Assembly: GCA_903927005.1 (NCBI GenBank)
Contig: CAIYLH010000126.1
Coordinates: 1 to 41,107, forward strand
Reading direction: 5' to 3'
DNA from: an uncultured Pseudomonadota bacterium
GTDB lineage: Bacteria; Pseudomonadota; Gammaproteobacteria; Steroidobacterales; Steroidobacteraceae
DNA: 41,107 bases
Made by a program: the position numbers and the translations under genes. Position 1 is the first letter of the stretch. The number at the start of each line of letters is the position of its first letter. The notes under the pieces were generated by a model. That model was not told the DNA's origin, did no database searches, and saw only the letters and a program-made list of their open reading frames with translations. Below, one piece after another: positions 17,840-26,193 of the stretch.

Positions 17840-19357
17840 TCAACCGCCGAGAAACATCCTACAGGCCGGATTATCGGTCTCCTCGACGAAGTTGAAGCCG
17901 AGTTCACCGACGTGGCGGAGGAAATCCGGCTCGGTCGCCGGCGGCACCTGAATGCCGGCCAGCACGCGGCCGTAGTCCGAGCCATGGTTGCGGTAGTGGA
18001 ACAGACTGATGTTCCAGCGATCGCCGATCGCCGTCAGGAAGCGCAACAACGCTCCGGGCCGCTCCGGGAACTCGAAGCGAAACAGCCGCTCGTACGTCAG
18101 ACCGTGACCGTGGCCACCGACCATGTAGCGCACGTGCAGCTTGGCGACCTCGTTGTCGCTCATGTCCACGACCGGGAAACCGGCCGTGGACATGGCCTCA
18201 CGGATCCGGTTTTTCTCGACGATACCGCCCACCAGGGCGAGGCCGACGAAGATCTTCGCGGCGCTGGCGTCGGTATAGCGATAGTTGAACTCGGTGACGT
18301 TGCGCGTTCCGACCATCTGGCAGAAGTTGCGAAAACTGCCGGGCTTTTCGGGGATCTCGACCGCAAACAGCGCTTCGCGCTGCTGGCCGAGGTCCGCCCG
18401 CTCGGCCACGTGCCGCAGCCGGTCGAAATTCATGTTCGCGCCACAGTTGAGCGTCACGAAGGTCTTGCCCTCGGCGCCCTCGCGCGCAACCCATTTCTTC
18501 AGGCCGGCCACGGCCAAGGCGCCCGCCGGCTCGACGATCGAGCGGGTGTCCTCGAAGATGTCCTGAATGGCAGCACAGGTCTCGTCGGTGGTTACGAGGA
18601 TCACCTCGTCGACGTACTTCTGCGCAAGCCGGAACGTCTCCTTGCCAACGGTCCGCACGGCCACGCCGTCGGCGAAGATGCCGACCCGATCGAGGGTCAC
18701 GCGGTGCCCGGCACGCAGCGAGTCGTGCATGCTCGCTGCATCTTCGGGCTCCACGCCGATGATGCGGATCGCGGGGTAGAGCGCCTTGACGTAGCAGGCG
18801 ATGCCGGCAATCAGGCCGCCGCCGCCAATCGGCACGAAAATCGCGTCGATCGCGCCGTCGTGCTGACGCAGGATCTCCATCGCGATCGTGCCTTGGCCTG
18901 CGATCACCTCCGGATCATCGAACGGGTGGATGAAGGTCATGCCGCGTTCGCGGACCAGCTTCATCGCGTGCTCGTAGGCACCGTCGAAATCGTCCCCGAC
19001 CAGCTCGATCTCGCCCCCCAGGTCGAGTACCGCCTGCACCTTGATCTGCGGGGTGGTGAGCGGCATCACGATCAGCGCTGGAATCCCACGCCGGCGCGCG
19101 CTCAACGCGACGCCCTGCGCATGATTGCCGGCCGAGGCGCAGATGACGCCAGCTGCGGCCTCCGCCTCGGTCAGGTGCGAGATGCGGTTGTTGGCGCCGC
19201 GCAGCTTGAACGAGAACACCGGCTGCAGATCCTCGCGCTTAAACAGCACGTGGTTGGCGAGCCGACGCGACAGCCGTGCGGCTGGCTCCAGCGGGGATTC
19301 GATCGCGACGTCGTAGACGCGCGCCTTGAGGATGCGTTCGAGGTATTCGGATTTCAC
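17840..19357 (-). CDS. ilvA: Threonine ammonia-lyase, biosynthetic
   Basis: A 505-residue PLP enzyme converting threonine to 2-oxobutanoate and ammonia, the first step of isoleucine synthesis. The catalytic domain shows the PLP lysine in PVFSFKLRGANN (Lys51), SAGNHAQGVAL and the glycine-rich PIGGGGLIAGIA. Two C-terminal ACT-like regulatory repeats follow (about 325-410 and 415-505; EIPEKPGSFRNFC and EFPERPGALLRFL), as in E. coli IlvA (514 aa), implying allosteric inhibition by isoleucine. There is no suitable ATG; GTG 19357 gives MKSEYLERILKARVYDVA, matching the normal family N terminus. GTG 19414, with a GAGG further upstream, is the alternative. It follows a hydrolase gene on the same strand. 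Confidence 0.93.
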   Translation of the reverse strand: MKSEYLERILKARVYDVAIESPLEPAARLSRRLANHVLFKREDLQPVFSFKLRGANNRISHLTEAEAAAGVICASAGNHAQGVALSARRRGIPALIVMPLTTPQIKVQAVLDLGGEIELVGDDFDGAYEHAMKLVRERGMTFIHPFDDPEVIAGQGTIAMEILRQHDGAIDAIFVPIGGGGLIAGIACYVKALYPAIRIIGVEPEDAASMHDSLRAGHRVTLDRVGIFADGVAVRTVGKETFRLAQKYVDEVILVTTDETCAAIQDIFEDTRSIVEPAGALAVAGLKKWVAREGAEGKTFVTLNCGANMNFDRLRHVAERADLGQQREALFAVEIPEKPGSFRNFCQMVGTRNVTEFNYRYTDASAAKIFVGLALVGGIVEKNRIREAMSTAGFPVVDMSDNEVAKLHVRYMVGGHGHGLTYERLFRFEFPERPGALLRFLTAIGDRWNISLFHYRNHGSDYGRVLAGIQVPPATEPDFLRHVGELGFNFVEETDNPACRMFLGG

Positions 19358-19429
19358 AGGCAGGATCTTGCGGGCAAATTGTGCGTCGCCGCAACTATGA
19401 CGATCACAGATCACCCACGCGCGCGCGCC

Positions 19430-20239
19430 TCAGCGGTCGAGGAAGGCCCTGACCCGGGTGGCAACGGCATCAGCCGAGAGGTCAAAAAGCCCGGCCGCCG
19501 GGGCCTGTACGTCCTCCTGCACCGCCCGCGGCAACCAGGCGCAGGCGTCCAGCGCTCCTTCCATGCCCTCGGTCCGCAGCACCAGCGCCTGCTGACGAAC
19601 CAGCGCGAGTCGTTCCTGCGCCGGCCAGGCGAGGCTCGCTGCCGCTCCCCAGATGCCGCGGGAACCGTGCCGGAGCTCCTCGGCGAAGCCGGCCGCGAAA
19701 TGATCGAGCGGCTCGCCGGCGCCACGTTGGGCGCGGCTCTGCCGCCAGGCAAAGGTGAGGTGAGCGCCATCCTCAGACGGCGGCGGTGTCAGCGCGACCC
19801 GGGCGCCGCCCAAACCCGTCGGCGGCGCGACCAGCACCAACCGGCGTACGCCCTGCGGGCGCGCAAGCGCCAGCTCCACCGCCATCGCAGCACCGGTTCC
19901 CGCGCCGACCACGTCGGCCTCGCGCAGCCGCAGGCCGTCAAGGAAGTCACCGATCGCCGCGGCATAGTCCGCCACAGACGGCGCCGCTGACGGCGCGTCA
20001 GACTCGCCATAGCCCGGTGTATCGCAGGCATAAACCGAGCGGTCCACCGCCATCGCCGGCAGAAACTCGCCGAAGGCCGCGCTCGAGCGCGGACTCTCGT
20101 GCAGGCAGATCAGCGGGGTGAGCTCGTCGAAACCGCCAGTCGAAGGGAAGGCGGTACGCACATGCAGCTGGCCGTAGCGGCATTCGAAATAGGCACGCCG
20201 CTGGTTAACGACCGGATGATGCAGGCTGGATTTCTTCAT
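19430..20239 (-). CDS. Alpha/beta hydrolase fold protein with degenerate active site
   Basis: A 269-residue protein with an alpha/beta-hydrolase layout: LICLHESPRSSAAFGEF, then CDTPGYGESDAPS and the elbow strand DVVGAGTGAAMAVELAL. The elbow normally reads G-x-S-x-G; here the serine position is Gly (G-A-G-T-G). The expected C-terminal catalytic His (usually in a G-H-G motif) is replaced by PAAGLFDLS. It resembles a hydrolase subgroup carrying G-Y-H-T-G at this position. Ordinary esterase activity is therefore doubtful. ATG 20239 gives a normal-length protein; the open frame upstream is Arg/Trp-rich and looks non-coding. It precedes ilvA by 72 bp. Confidence 0.75.
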   Translation of the reverse strand: MKKSSLHHPVVNQRRAYFECRYGQLHVRTAFPSTGGFDELTPLICLHESPRSSAAFGEFLPAMAVDRSVYACDTPGYGESDAPSAAPSVADYAAAIGDFLDGLRLREADVVGAGTGAAMAVELALARPQGVRRLVLVAPPTGLGGARVALTPPPSEDGAHLTFAWRQSRAQRGAGEPLDHFAAGFAEELRHGSRGIWGAAASLAWPAQERLALVRQQALVLRTEGMEGALDACAWLPRAVQEDVQAPAAGLFDLSADAVATRVRAFLDR

Positions 20240-20406
20240 GGGGGGAAGCCTACGGCTTCGGCCGTGTGCGGGAAAGTGGCAGCAAAGCTGACCGAGTGCG
20301 GCGAACCGCCAGAGCGACGCGACGAGGCGCCGCAACCTGTGCGCCACCCAGTGCATCTTAACTACTGCAGGAAGCAAAACTCTCCCCACACCCCAGGAAG
20401 CCCTCC

Positions 20407-20748
20407 ATGTCCACCAAAACCCTTGTAATTCTCGTCGCCGGCCTCGCCGGCGCGCTCGGCACCAGCAGCGTCTGGGCCAGCGCAAGCGATACCTCCTCGA
20501 TGCGGGTCGCCTACGCGGACCTCGACCTTGCGCATGACGCAGGCATCGACAGGCTCTATTCAAGGCTGCGGCAGGCCGCCAATTCCGTTTGCGGCAGCGC
20601 GGACCTGCGTGACCTGCGCGGATACGCCGCGCAGCGCGCCTGCGCGACGAGCGCGCTGGACCAGGCCATCGCACAGATCCACAGCAGCGGCCTGTCGGCG
20701 CGGCACGCGCTGGGCGTCACCGCACCGAGCATGGCGATGCGCGATTGA
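20407..20748 (+). CDS. UrcA family protein
   Basis: A 113-residue exported protein. The N terminus is a signal peptide ending near VWA/SAS. The mature part has the UrcA pattern MRVAYADLDLAHDAGIDRLYSRLRQAANSVCG followed by a second Cys in RACATSALDQAIAQI; the two cysteines may form a disulfide. The family is common in Caulobacter, Xanthomonas and Steroidobacter-like bacteria and has no known function. A strong intrinsic terminator follows at 20778-20809. It is divergent from the degenerate hydrolase gene and convergent with the glycine-zipper gene. Confidence 0.88.
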   Translation: MSTKTLVILVAGLAGALGTSSVWASASDTSSMRVAYADLDLAHDAGIDRLYSRLRQAANSVCGSADLRDLRGYAAQRACATSALDQAIAQIHSSGLSARHALGVTAPSMAMRD

Positions 20749-20777
20749 TAGCTCGCTGAGTCGTCCTTGACTCGCTG

Positions 20778-20809
20778 GGCGCGCGGCGCGAACCGCGCGC
20801 CTCTTTTTT
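20778..20809 (+). terminator. Intrinsic terminator after the UrcA gene
   Basis: A perfect 9-bp stem, GGCGCGCGG / CCGCGCGCC, with a 6-base loop CGCGAA, followed by TCTTTTTTA. It ends the UrcA transcript. The T-run reaches into the TAA stop codon of the convergent glycine-zipper gene (complement of 20808-20810), so the two genes share this boundary. Confidence 0.9.
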
Positions 20810-21350
20810 AGCGCGACGCCGCGCCGCCCTGCTCTATCAACAAGCGCCCCTCGCGCACCGGAATGCGGTCACCCGGGCGCTGTTTCATGCGCACCACATC
20901 GACGCTTCCACCCAGCCGATAGCGGACGTCATAGCCGACAACCTCTCGCTGCACATCCTGCACGGTGTGGCAGCGTCGCTCGGTCGTGGCGGCCGTGTCG
21001 TGCTCCTGCAGATGCTGCTGCGTACGGTTGCCCGCGTATCCCCCCGCAGCGGCACCTGCCACTGTCGCGAGCGAGCGGCCATTGCCATTGCCGATCTGGT
21101 GGCCGAGCACACCGCCGACCACGGCCCCGATAGCGGTACCGGCAAGCCGGTGCTGATCCTCAACGGGACGCTGCTTCTGGATGCTCTCGTCGGCGCACAC
21201 CTGACGCGGCAAACGAACCTCCTGACTCACCGGCTGCACGTCGAGCACCTCCGCGTAGCGGCTGTCACGGCTGGCAAAGCCCGCAACCACCGCGCCACTG
21301 GTGGCGAGCGCCACACCGATAAGAACGCCACCAATCATTGTCTTGTTCAA
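20808..21350 (-). CDS. Glycine zipper 2TM domain outer-membrane/lipid-associated protein
   Basis: A 180-residue envelope protein. The N-terminal hydrophobic anchor is MIGGVLIGVALATSGAVVAG. The centre carries the glycine zipper AGTAIGAVVGGVLGHQIGNG followed by LATVAGAAAGGYAGN, the Rick-17kDa/SlyB-like 2TM motif. The C-terminal part has two Cys (C at QVCADES and RRCHTV) and a basic tail. TTG 21350 is favoured because GGAG lies 10 bases upstream and it gives MNKTMIGG, resembling the usual opening of this family; GTG 21359 and ATG 21338 are alternatives. Function is likely structural in the envelope. Confidence 0.8.
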   Translation of the reverse strand: MNKTMIGGVLIGVALATSGAVVAGFASRDSRYAEVLDVQPVSQEVRLPRQVCADESIQKQRPVEDQHRLAGTAIGAVVGGVLGHQIGNGNGRSLATVAGAAAGGYAGNRTQQHLQEHDTAATTERRCHTVQDVQREVVGYDVRYRLGGSVDVVRMKQRPGDRIPVREGRLLIEQGGAASR

Positions 21351-21401
21351 AGGGCACACTCCGAAATCCCGGCTTCATCGCCAGCGTCCGGATTCTAGGC
21401 G

Positions 21402-21437
21402 GCCGCAGCCGCGTCCTGCGGCATCACGACTGTCGTG
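21402..21437. promoter_or_regulatory. Two adjacent inverted repeats in the glycine-zipper/ompW intergenic region
   Basis: GCCGCAG-N7-CTGCGGC (21402-21422) can form a 7-bp hairpin. CACGAC-T-GTCGTG (21425-21437) is a perfect 13-base palindrome. They lie about 50-85 bp upstream of the glycine-zipper start and about 190 bp upstream of the OmpW-like gene. A regulator site is possible; the protein is unknown. Confidence 0.3.
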
Positions 21438-21512
21438 GATTGGCGACTTGGGAGGTCCGTCGCATTCTCATCGGGTGCCCGTCTGTGGCTGTGGAAACTA
21501 CGAATAGTCCCT

Positions 21513-21524
21513 GCGGTATACCGC
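21513..21524. promoter_or_regulatory. 12-bp perfect palindrome upstream of the OmpW-like gene
   Basis: GCGGTATACCGC is a perfect palindrome 104 bp upstream of the OmpW ATG. It could be an operator for the porin gene. I could not place a convincing -35/-10 pair next to it. Confidence 0.3.
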
Positions 21525-21628
21525 CATCGGAATGCCTGCTTTTCCGCTCAAATACTAATGTTCTTGCCGCGCCGCAATATTCACACTTGCGTGGTCTCTT
21601 CACAGGATGAAGACCCAAGGAATTCCCG

Positions 21629-22324
21629 ATGAACAAACCCGTTCGTATTGCCCTCGCTGCCGTCATTGCCGCCACCACCTTGCTGAGCGTTGCCGCCCAA
21701 GCCGACGAAAGTCCGTTCGTCGTACGCCTGCGCGCGCTGCATATTGGTCCTGCGAACAAGTCCGACGCTATCGCCGTGCCGTCGCTTGCAGGCGAGGCGC
21801 CGGCATTGAACCTGCCGGCCGATGCGATCGAGGTTTCCTCGAAGTGGATCCCGGACATCGACCTGGAGTACTTCTTCACCCCGAACTGGTCGGCGGAACT
21901 CGTGCTGACCATCCCGCAGAAGCATGACGTAGCGGTCGTCATCCCCAACGTGGGCAAGGCAACGATTGGCTCGTTCAAGCACCTGCCGCCGACGCTGACC
22001 GCGAAGTACAACTTCAATCCCACCGGCACTGTGCGGCCGTATGTAGGCGTAGGCGTCAACCTGACGTTGATCATGAGCGTCGACATCACGGTGCCTGCGG
22101 CGCTGAGCCCGACCGGAGCCGATCTGCCGCTGCAACTCGACAACCACAGCATCGGTGCCGCCGCTCAGGCGGGCGTGGACATCAAGCTCGCCGACCATTG
22201 GTTTGCGAACATCGATGCCAAGTACGTGCAGCTCAAGACGGACGTGAAGGCAGGCACCCTGAAGGTCTCGACCGCCAAGGTCGACCCATGGCTGCTCGGC
22301 GCCGGCGTCGCGTACCGCTTCTAA
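21629..22324 (+). CDS. OmpW family outer membrane protein
   Basis: A 231-residue eight-stranded beta-barrel protein. It has a signal peptide ending SVAAQA before DESPF. Family features are FVVRLRALHIGP, the internal DIDLEYFFTPNWSAELVLTIPQKHDV, LPPTLTAKYNFNPTGTVRPYVGVGVN and the C-terminal aromatic residue (VAYRF) needed for BAM assembly. OmpW forms a narrow hydrophobic channel in the outer membrane. The start is supported by AAGGAA 7 bases upstream. It is followed by an intrinsic terminator and appears monocistronic. Confidence 0.93.
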   Translation: MNKPVRIALAAVIAATTLLSVAAQADESPFVVRLRALHIGPANKSDAIAVPSLAGEAPALNLPADAIEVSSKWIPDIDLEYFFTPNWSAELVLTIPQKHDVAVVIPNVGKATIGSFKHLPPTLTAKYNFNPTGTVRPYVGVGVNLTLIMSVDITVPAALSPTGADLPLQLDNHSIGAAAQAGVDIKLADHWFANIDAKYVQLKTDVKAGTLKVSTAKVDPWLLGAGVAYRF

Positions 22325-22379
22325 TCTCTTTTCGGAAACACGACAGACTCTATCCCCCTTGAGACTGCCGTATCGATCT

Positions 22380-22405
22380 AGGCCGGCTTTGCCGGCCTTT
22401 TTTTT
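22380..22405 (+). terminator. Intrinsic terminator after the OmpW-like gene
   Basis: AGGCCGGC, loop TTT, GCCGGCCT form an 8-bp stem followed by a run of T's to 22405. It lies 55 bp after the OmpW stop. It is a textbook rho-independent terminator. Confidence 0.93.
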
Positions 22406-22541
22406 GGGCGCCGACGGAAAGAGCACAAGGCCCCTCCGAGCGACGCCCCCAGCGCGAGCTTTGTGCTACCGCCAAGCGGTCCCGAGCCCGTCGCCAACTG
22501 CTGAGCTCAGACCTCGCCCAAAGCGCCGTACGCTGCCAACT

Positions 22542-22943
22542 TCAGGTCTCTGGCTCGAAGCGCAGCACCACCCCGTTGATGCAGTAGCGCAACCCGCTCG
22601 GCGCCGGACCGTCCGGAAATACGTGCCCCAGATGCCCCTGGCAGCGACCACAGTGCACCTCAGTGCGGGTCATGCCGTGGGTCTTGTCGACGGTGGTACC
22701 GACCGCCTCGGGCAGCGGCGAGAAGAAACTCGGCCAGCCGGTGCCGCTGTTGAACTTGGTGGTGGACTCGAACAACGCCGTATCGCAGCCAACGCAGTAG
22801 TAACGGCCGGTACGGTACTCCTTGTCCAACGCGCTTGAGCGCGGTGGCTCGGTGCCGTGCTCTCGCAACACCCGCTGCTGCTCGGCGCTCAGCATCACGC
22901 AGTGCGCGGCGACCAGATTGTCGGCGTCATTCTTGTCGGTCAT
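22542..22943 (-). CDS. msrB: Peptide-methionine (R)-S-oxide reductase MsrB
   Basis: A 133-residue MsrB that reduces methionine-R-sulfoxide in proteins. Zinc ligands are the two CxxC pairs Cys50/Cys53 (YYCVGCDTALF) and Cys98/Cys101 (VHCGRCQGHLGHVF). The catalytic Cys121 lies in LRYCINGVVLRF. The TKFNSGTGWPSF substrate-binding block is intact. No signal peptide is visible, so it is probably cytoplasmic. It is divergent from the M23 peptidase gene across a 138-bp gap. Confidence 0.95.
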   Translation of the reverse strand: MTDKNDADNLVAAHCVMLSAEQQRVLREHGTEPPRSSALDKEYRTGRYYCVGCDTALFESTTKFNSGTGWPSFFSPLPEAVGTTVDKTHGMTRTEVHCGRCQGHLGHVFPDGPAPSGLRYCINGVVLRFEPET

Positions 22944-23081
22944 CCGAAGGCTCCGAGGGGGCGCTGGCAGAGGCGCCTATTGGAGCATGCCGCGCCGCGC
23001 CGGGCACGCACGGCGCGGCACGGCGACGCCTGCACTGGACAGGGTCCTGCACGGGCGGCGCGCGCGGGATACGATCAGCGG

Positions 23082-23936
23082 ATGCCCCACCTGCCCACCT
23101 CGACACCCCGCAAGCGATGCGGTGCACTCGCCGCACTCGGGCTGCTCGTCCTCGCGCCAGGCGCGCACGCGGCCCGCCTGCCGGCCGAGCGAAACGTCCC
23201 CGGCGGCATCACGCTGGTCGACCTCGGGCCCGCCCTCGGGCCGCCACCGAGCGTACTGCGCGACACTCGGCGGGTACTGGTCATCGAGGACGCCGGCCAC
23301 TGGATCGCGGTTGTCGGCATCCCACTGTCAGCCCATCCCGGCCGCGAGTCGGTCAGCGTCCGCACCGCCGACGGCACGCGTACGGCCAGCTACGAGCTGC
23401 GCGCGAAGGAATATCCCACCCAGACGCTGAAGGTCGCGCCGAAGCACGTCGACCTGGCGCCGCGCGACCTCGCGCGCTACGCGAAGGAAAAGCCTCTGCT
23501 GGAGGCGGCACTAGCCACCTGGACCGACGCGGCACCGGCCTCGCTGGAGCTACGCGCACCCACACCGGGCCGGCGCTCCAGCTCGTTCGGCTCACGGCGC
23601 ATATTCAACGGCCAGGACCGCAACCCACACACCGGCATGGACATCGCTGCGGCCGAGGGAGAGCCGGTCATGGCCGCGGCGGCTGGCCATGTCGTGGACA
23701 CCGGCGACTACTTCTTCAACGGCCGCACGGTGATCCTCGATCACGGCGAAGGCTACCTGACGCTGTATTGCCACCTGAGCCGGATCGACGTGCGACCGGG
23801 CCAGATCGTCACCGACACAACACGCCTCGGCCTCGTCGGCGCAACCGGCCGAGCCACCGGTCCGCACCTGCACTTCAGCGTGATGCTGAACCGTGCCTGG
23901 GTGGACCCGGAGCTGTTGCTCGCCACTGAGCGCTAG
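23082..23936 (+). CDS. M23 family metallopeptidase (LytM-type)
   Basis: A 284-residue exported zinc peptidase or LytM-like protein. The signal peptide spans residues 1-31 (ALAALGLLVLAPGAHA). The N-terminal mature domain (about 35-150) precedes the M23 domain at about 165-275. Zinc-binding motifs are present: H-x-x-x-D in NPHTGMDIAA and the H-x-H in GPHLHFSVML, with LYCHLSRIDV before it. It should cleave peptidoglycan cross-links, or activate amidases if catalysis is lost; here the ligands look intact. ATG 23082 was chosen because it starts directly before the signal peptide; the frame is open further upstream but that part is Arg-rich. Confidence 0.9.
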   Translation: MPHLPTSTPRKRCGALAALGLLVLAPGAHAARLPAERNVPGGITLVDLGPALGPPPSVLRDTRRVLVIEDAGHWIAVVGIPLSAHPGRESVSVRTADGTRTASYELRAKEYPTQTLKVAPKHVDLAPRDLARYAKEKPLLEAALATWTDAAPASLELRAPTPGRRSSSFGSRRIFNGQDRNPHTGMDIAAAEGEPVMAAAAGHVVDTGDYFFNGRTVILDHGEGYLTLYCHLSRIDVRPGQIVTDTTRLGLVGATGRATGPHLHFSVMLNRAWVDPELLLATER

Positions 23937-23952
23937 CGCACCCGGCAGCGGC

Positions 23953-24672
23953 TCACCACGGCAGCTCCTTACCGTCCCATTGCCAGAAACGACCTGACTT
24001 CTCGCGCGTGAGTCCCGCGATCACGTGGCGCAGGCCCGCAACGCTGTGTTGCGGTCGCATCGGGGCGTTAGGCCCGCCGATTTCGGTAGCCGCCCAGCCC
24101 GGGTGCAGCGGCGTGACGATGATGCCGCGGCGCATGAGATCGAGCGCCATCGACTTCAGGATCGCGTTCAAGGCAGCTTTCGAGCTGCGGTAGGCGTACA
24201 GGCCGCCGAGGTTGTTGCTGCCGATCGATGCCACCACGCTAGACAGGGCGACGATCTTCTTCTGCTGACTGGCCGCGACGTGGTCGGCGAAGGCCTCGGC
24301 CATCTTCATTGGAGCGAGCGCGTTGACCGCGAAGGTCTGCAGCCAGTCCTCGTAGTTCGAGTGGCCGAAGCGCTGCGCCTGCATACCGCTGCCTGCGTAG
24401 CCTTCAGCGCCCATGGTGCCGGCGTTATTGAGCAGTACGTCGATGGCCTCGCCAGCGAGCAACGCGGCGAGCGCGTCGATGCCGGCATGATCGGCCACGT
24501 CAAGCGCATGCACCCGGATGCGGCCGGCCGCGGCGGCCACCAGCGCTTGCAGCTCGGCGTGGCGTGCAGGATCGCGCGCAGTGGCGATGACCGTCCAGCC
24601 GTCGGCAGCGTACTGGCGGACGAATTCCAGGCCCAGGCCACGCCCGGCCCCGGTGACAAGCACTGTCGACAT
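23953..24672 (-). CDS. Short-chain dehydrogenase/reductase (CsgA/C-factor-like SDR)
   Basis: A 239-residue classical SDR. The nucleotide motif is TGAGRGLG at the N terminus, followed by LLNNAGTMG and the catalytic Tyr-x-x-x-Lys in YAYRSSKAALN, with the Ser block IVALSSVVASIGS. Length and the NNLGGLYAYRSSKAAL block resemble C-factor-type SDRs. Start ATG 24672 has GGAGT five bases upstream. The substrate is unknown. It lies 59 bp downstream of the S1/P1 nuclease gene on the same strand and may share its transcript. Confidence 0.87.
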   Translation of the reverse strand: MSTVLVTGAGRGLGLEFVRQYAADGWTVIATARDPARHAELQALVAAAAGRIRVHALDVADHAGIDALAALLAGEAIDVLLNNAGTMGAEGYAGSGMQAQRFGHSNYEDWLQTFAVNALAPMKMAEAFADHVAASQQKKIVALSSVVASIGSNNLGGLYAYRSSKAALNAILKSMALDLMRRGIIVTPLHPGWAATEIGGPNAPMRPQHSVAGLRHVIAGLTREKSGRFWQWDGKELPW

Positions 24673-24731
24673 CAGGCACTCCCTGCCATGGCAGCCGCGC
24701 AATACGCGGCGATCCTCGATGGTAGCAGCGG

Positions 24732-25577
24732 CTAGAGCGTCGTGCGTAGTACTGCGGCAAGTCGGATGCCGGCGCGCGCCAAACGCTCCTCGACGATAAG
24801 TCTGGCACCGGCTGCGTACTCGGACGAGATCCGTACCGGGACTGACGCCGCCGTGCCACAGGCAAACCCGGGCAGATGCCCGTAGGTATAGTCCCGCGCG
24901 ATCGAGTACGACTCGCCGAGCCAGGCGTCCACACCACCGCGCTCGAGCGCGGCGCGTTCAATGCGGTACGTCTCTACCAGTCGCGCCGCGAACACCTCCT
25001 CCGACGAGCCGCGTATCGCTTGTTTGACGAAGTCGACGTCCCAGGCGGTGTGCAGCGGGGTCGGACGTTCGCGTCGGCCCACCAAAACCGGCACCTGGTT
25101 GCCGCCACGGTCATCGTGATCAGCCGCATGCAGCGGCTGGTGTACGTCACCGAGCAGGTGCACGACTACGTGCAGCGCGAACAGGCGCTCCTCACGCGAA
25201 GCGCCATGATCACCGAGTCGAGCCAGATAGCGGGCATAGGCACGCGAAGCGCACTGACCGTCGGCACAGTAGCGGTCAGGGCCGATCGCAGACTCGCACA
25301 GCGGCCGGTCATCGTAGTGCCAGCGCGGCGAGCCGCGCAGGGTCGAGCGCAGGTGCATCCGCTCACGGTCCAGCCAGGTCGCGGCCTCCTCGAGGCTCTC
25401 GTCACCGGCTATCTGCCGCAGCGCCGCTCGCGTACGCGCATCGAGCAGCTCGTCGGCGATGCGGGCGACGACCCGGTGGCCTTGCGCGCCCCACGCCCGG
25501 GCGGGGACCGGCAGCAGCACGGCGGCGACGAACAACGCGAAACAGGCAACGACGGCCGCTGTTGGGGAGGGCGACAT
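24732..25577 (-). CDS. S1/P1 family nuclease, exported
   Basis: A 281-residue zinc-dependent nuclease expected to cut single-stranded DNA/RNA and 3'-nucleotides outside the cytoplasm. The signal peptide ends ARA before Trp29, which becomes the mature N-terminal zinc ligand (WGAQGHRVVA, with His34). Further ligands are in HYDDRPLC, HLLGDVHQPLHAADHDDRGGN and TPLHTAWD. All trinuclear zinc-site motifs look intact. GGAG lies five bases before the ATG. The nuclease precedes an SDR gene. Confidence 0.92.
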   Translation of the reverse strand: MSPSPTAAVVACFALFVAAVLLPVPARAWGAQGHRVVARIADELLDARTRAALRQIAGDESLEEAATWLDRERMHLRSTLRGSPRWHYDDRPLCESAIGPDRYCADGQCASRAYARYLARLGDHGASREERLFALHVVVHLLGDVHQPLHAADHDDRGGNQVPVLVGRRERPTPLHTAWDVDFVKQAIRGSSEEVFAARLVETYRIERAALERGGVDAWLGESYSIARDYTYGHLPGFACGTAASVPVRISSEYAAGARLIVEERLARAGIRLAAVLRTTL

Positions 25578-25737
25578 GGAGGCTCCAGAAGGCAGGTCAG
25601 ACGGCCGATTCTAGTGCACGGCCTGCGCACGAAGGTGCCGGCAAGGATTCGGTTTCCGCGATTGTGCTGCAAGGTAGCGAAGGCGTTCCATGGTGGACAT
25701 TGGAATCGCCATCGCGTTCGCGCCGAGGAGTCACGTC

Positions 25738-26151
25738 ATGAAAGCCACCGCCCTGCTCACCACCGCCCTGACCCTGTGGGCATTCGCCGCCGTCGCCGGC
25801 CCCACCAGCGGGGATGCCGTCCGCGGCGCTGCCGTATTTAAGGCGCAGTGCGCCGCCTGCCACTTCGCCAAGGAAACCGACAAGTCGCCGCCGATCGGCC
25901 CGCAGTTGCTGGGCGTCGTTGGCCGCAAGGCCGGAACGTGGGACCACTTCGCGTACACGCCGGCGATGAAAAAGGCGGGTCATGTCTGGAACGCCGCGCT
26001 GCTCGACCAATACCTCGAGAACCCCTACGCCCTCGTGCCGGGCGCCGCGATGGGCCTGTTGGTGCCGTCGCCTGCCCACCGGGCCGACCTGATCGCATAT
26101 CTGTCATCAAACCCGGCGGAGCTCAAGCAGCCGGAGCGTGCCGCCCCATAG
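25738..26151 (+). CDS. Class I cytochrome c
   Basis: A 137-residue periplasmic mono-heme cytochrome c. The signal peptide runs to about residue 20 (WAFAAVA). Heme attachment is C38-A-A-C41-H42; the likely distal ligand is Met105 in VPGAAMGLLVP. The stretch PPIGPQLLGVVGRKAG and FAYTPAMKKAGHVWN follows the mitochondrial-type cytochrome c pattern. ATG 25738 has GGAG six to seven bases upstream; the frame is open to 25690 but that part does not fit a signal peptide. It probably carries electrons to a terminal oxidase or peroxidase. Confidence 0.92.
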   Translation: MKATALLTTALTLWAFAAVAGPTSGDAVRGAAVFKAQCAACHFAKETDKSPPIGPQLLGVVGRKAGTWDHFAYTPAMKKAGHVWNAALLDQYLENPYALVPGAAMGLLVPSPAHRADLIAYLSSNPAELKQPERAAP

Positions 26152-26159
26152 GCTGGAAC

Positions 26160-26188
26160 CGGCGGGTGCGCATGACGCGCACCTGCCG
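26160..26188. terminator. Bidirectional hairpin between cytochrome c and gloA
   Basis: CGGCGGGTGCGC, loop ATGAC, GCGCACCTGCCG form a 12-bp stem with one G-U pair. It sits in the 42-bp gap between two convergent genes. There is no long T-run, so termination may be weak or assisted. Confidence 0.55.
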
Positions 26189-26193
26189 CTGGA

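Noticed and set aside
17807-19990. Long plus-strand open frame opposite ilvA (over 700 codons)
   Set aside because: It is antisense to the clearly coding ilvA and hydrolase genes. Its translation is His/Asp/Arg-rich with no domain; such frames are common in high-GC DNA.
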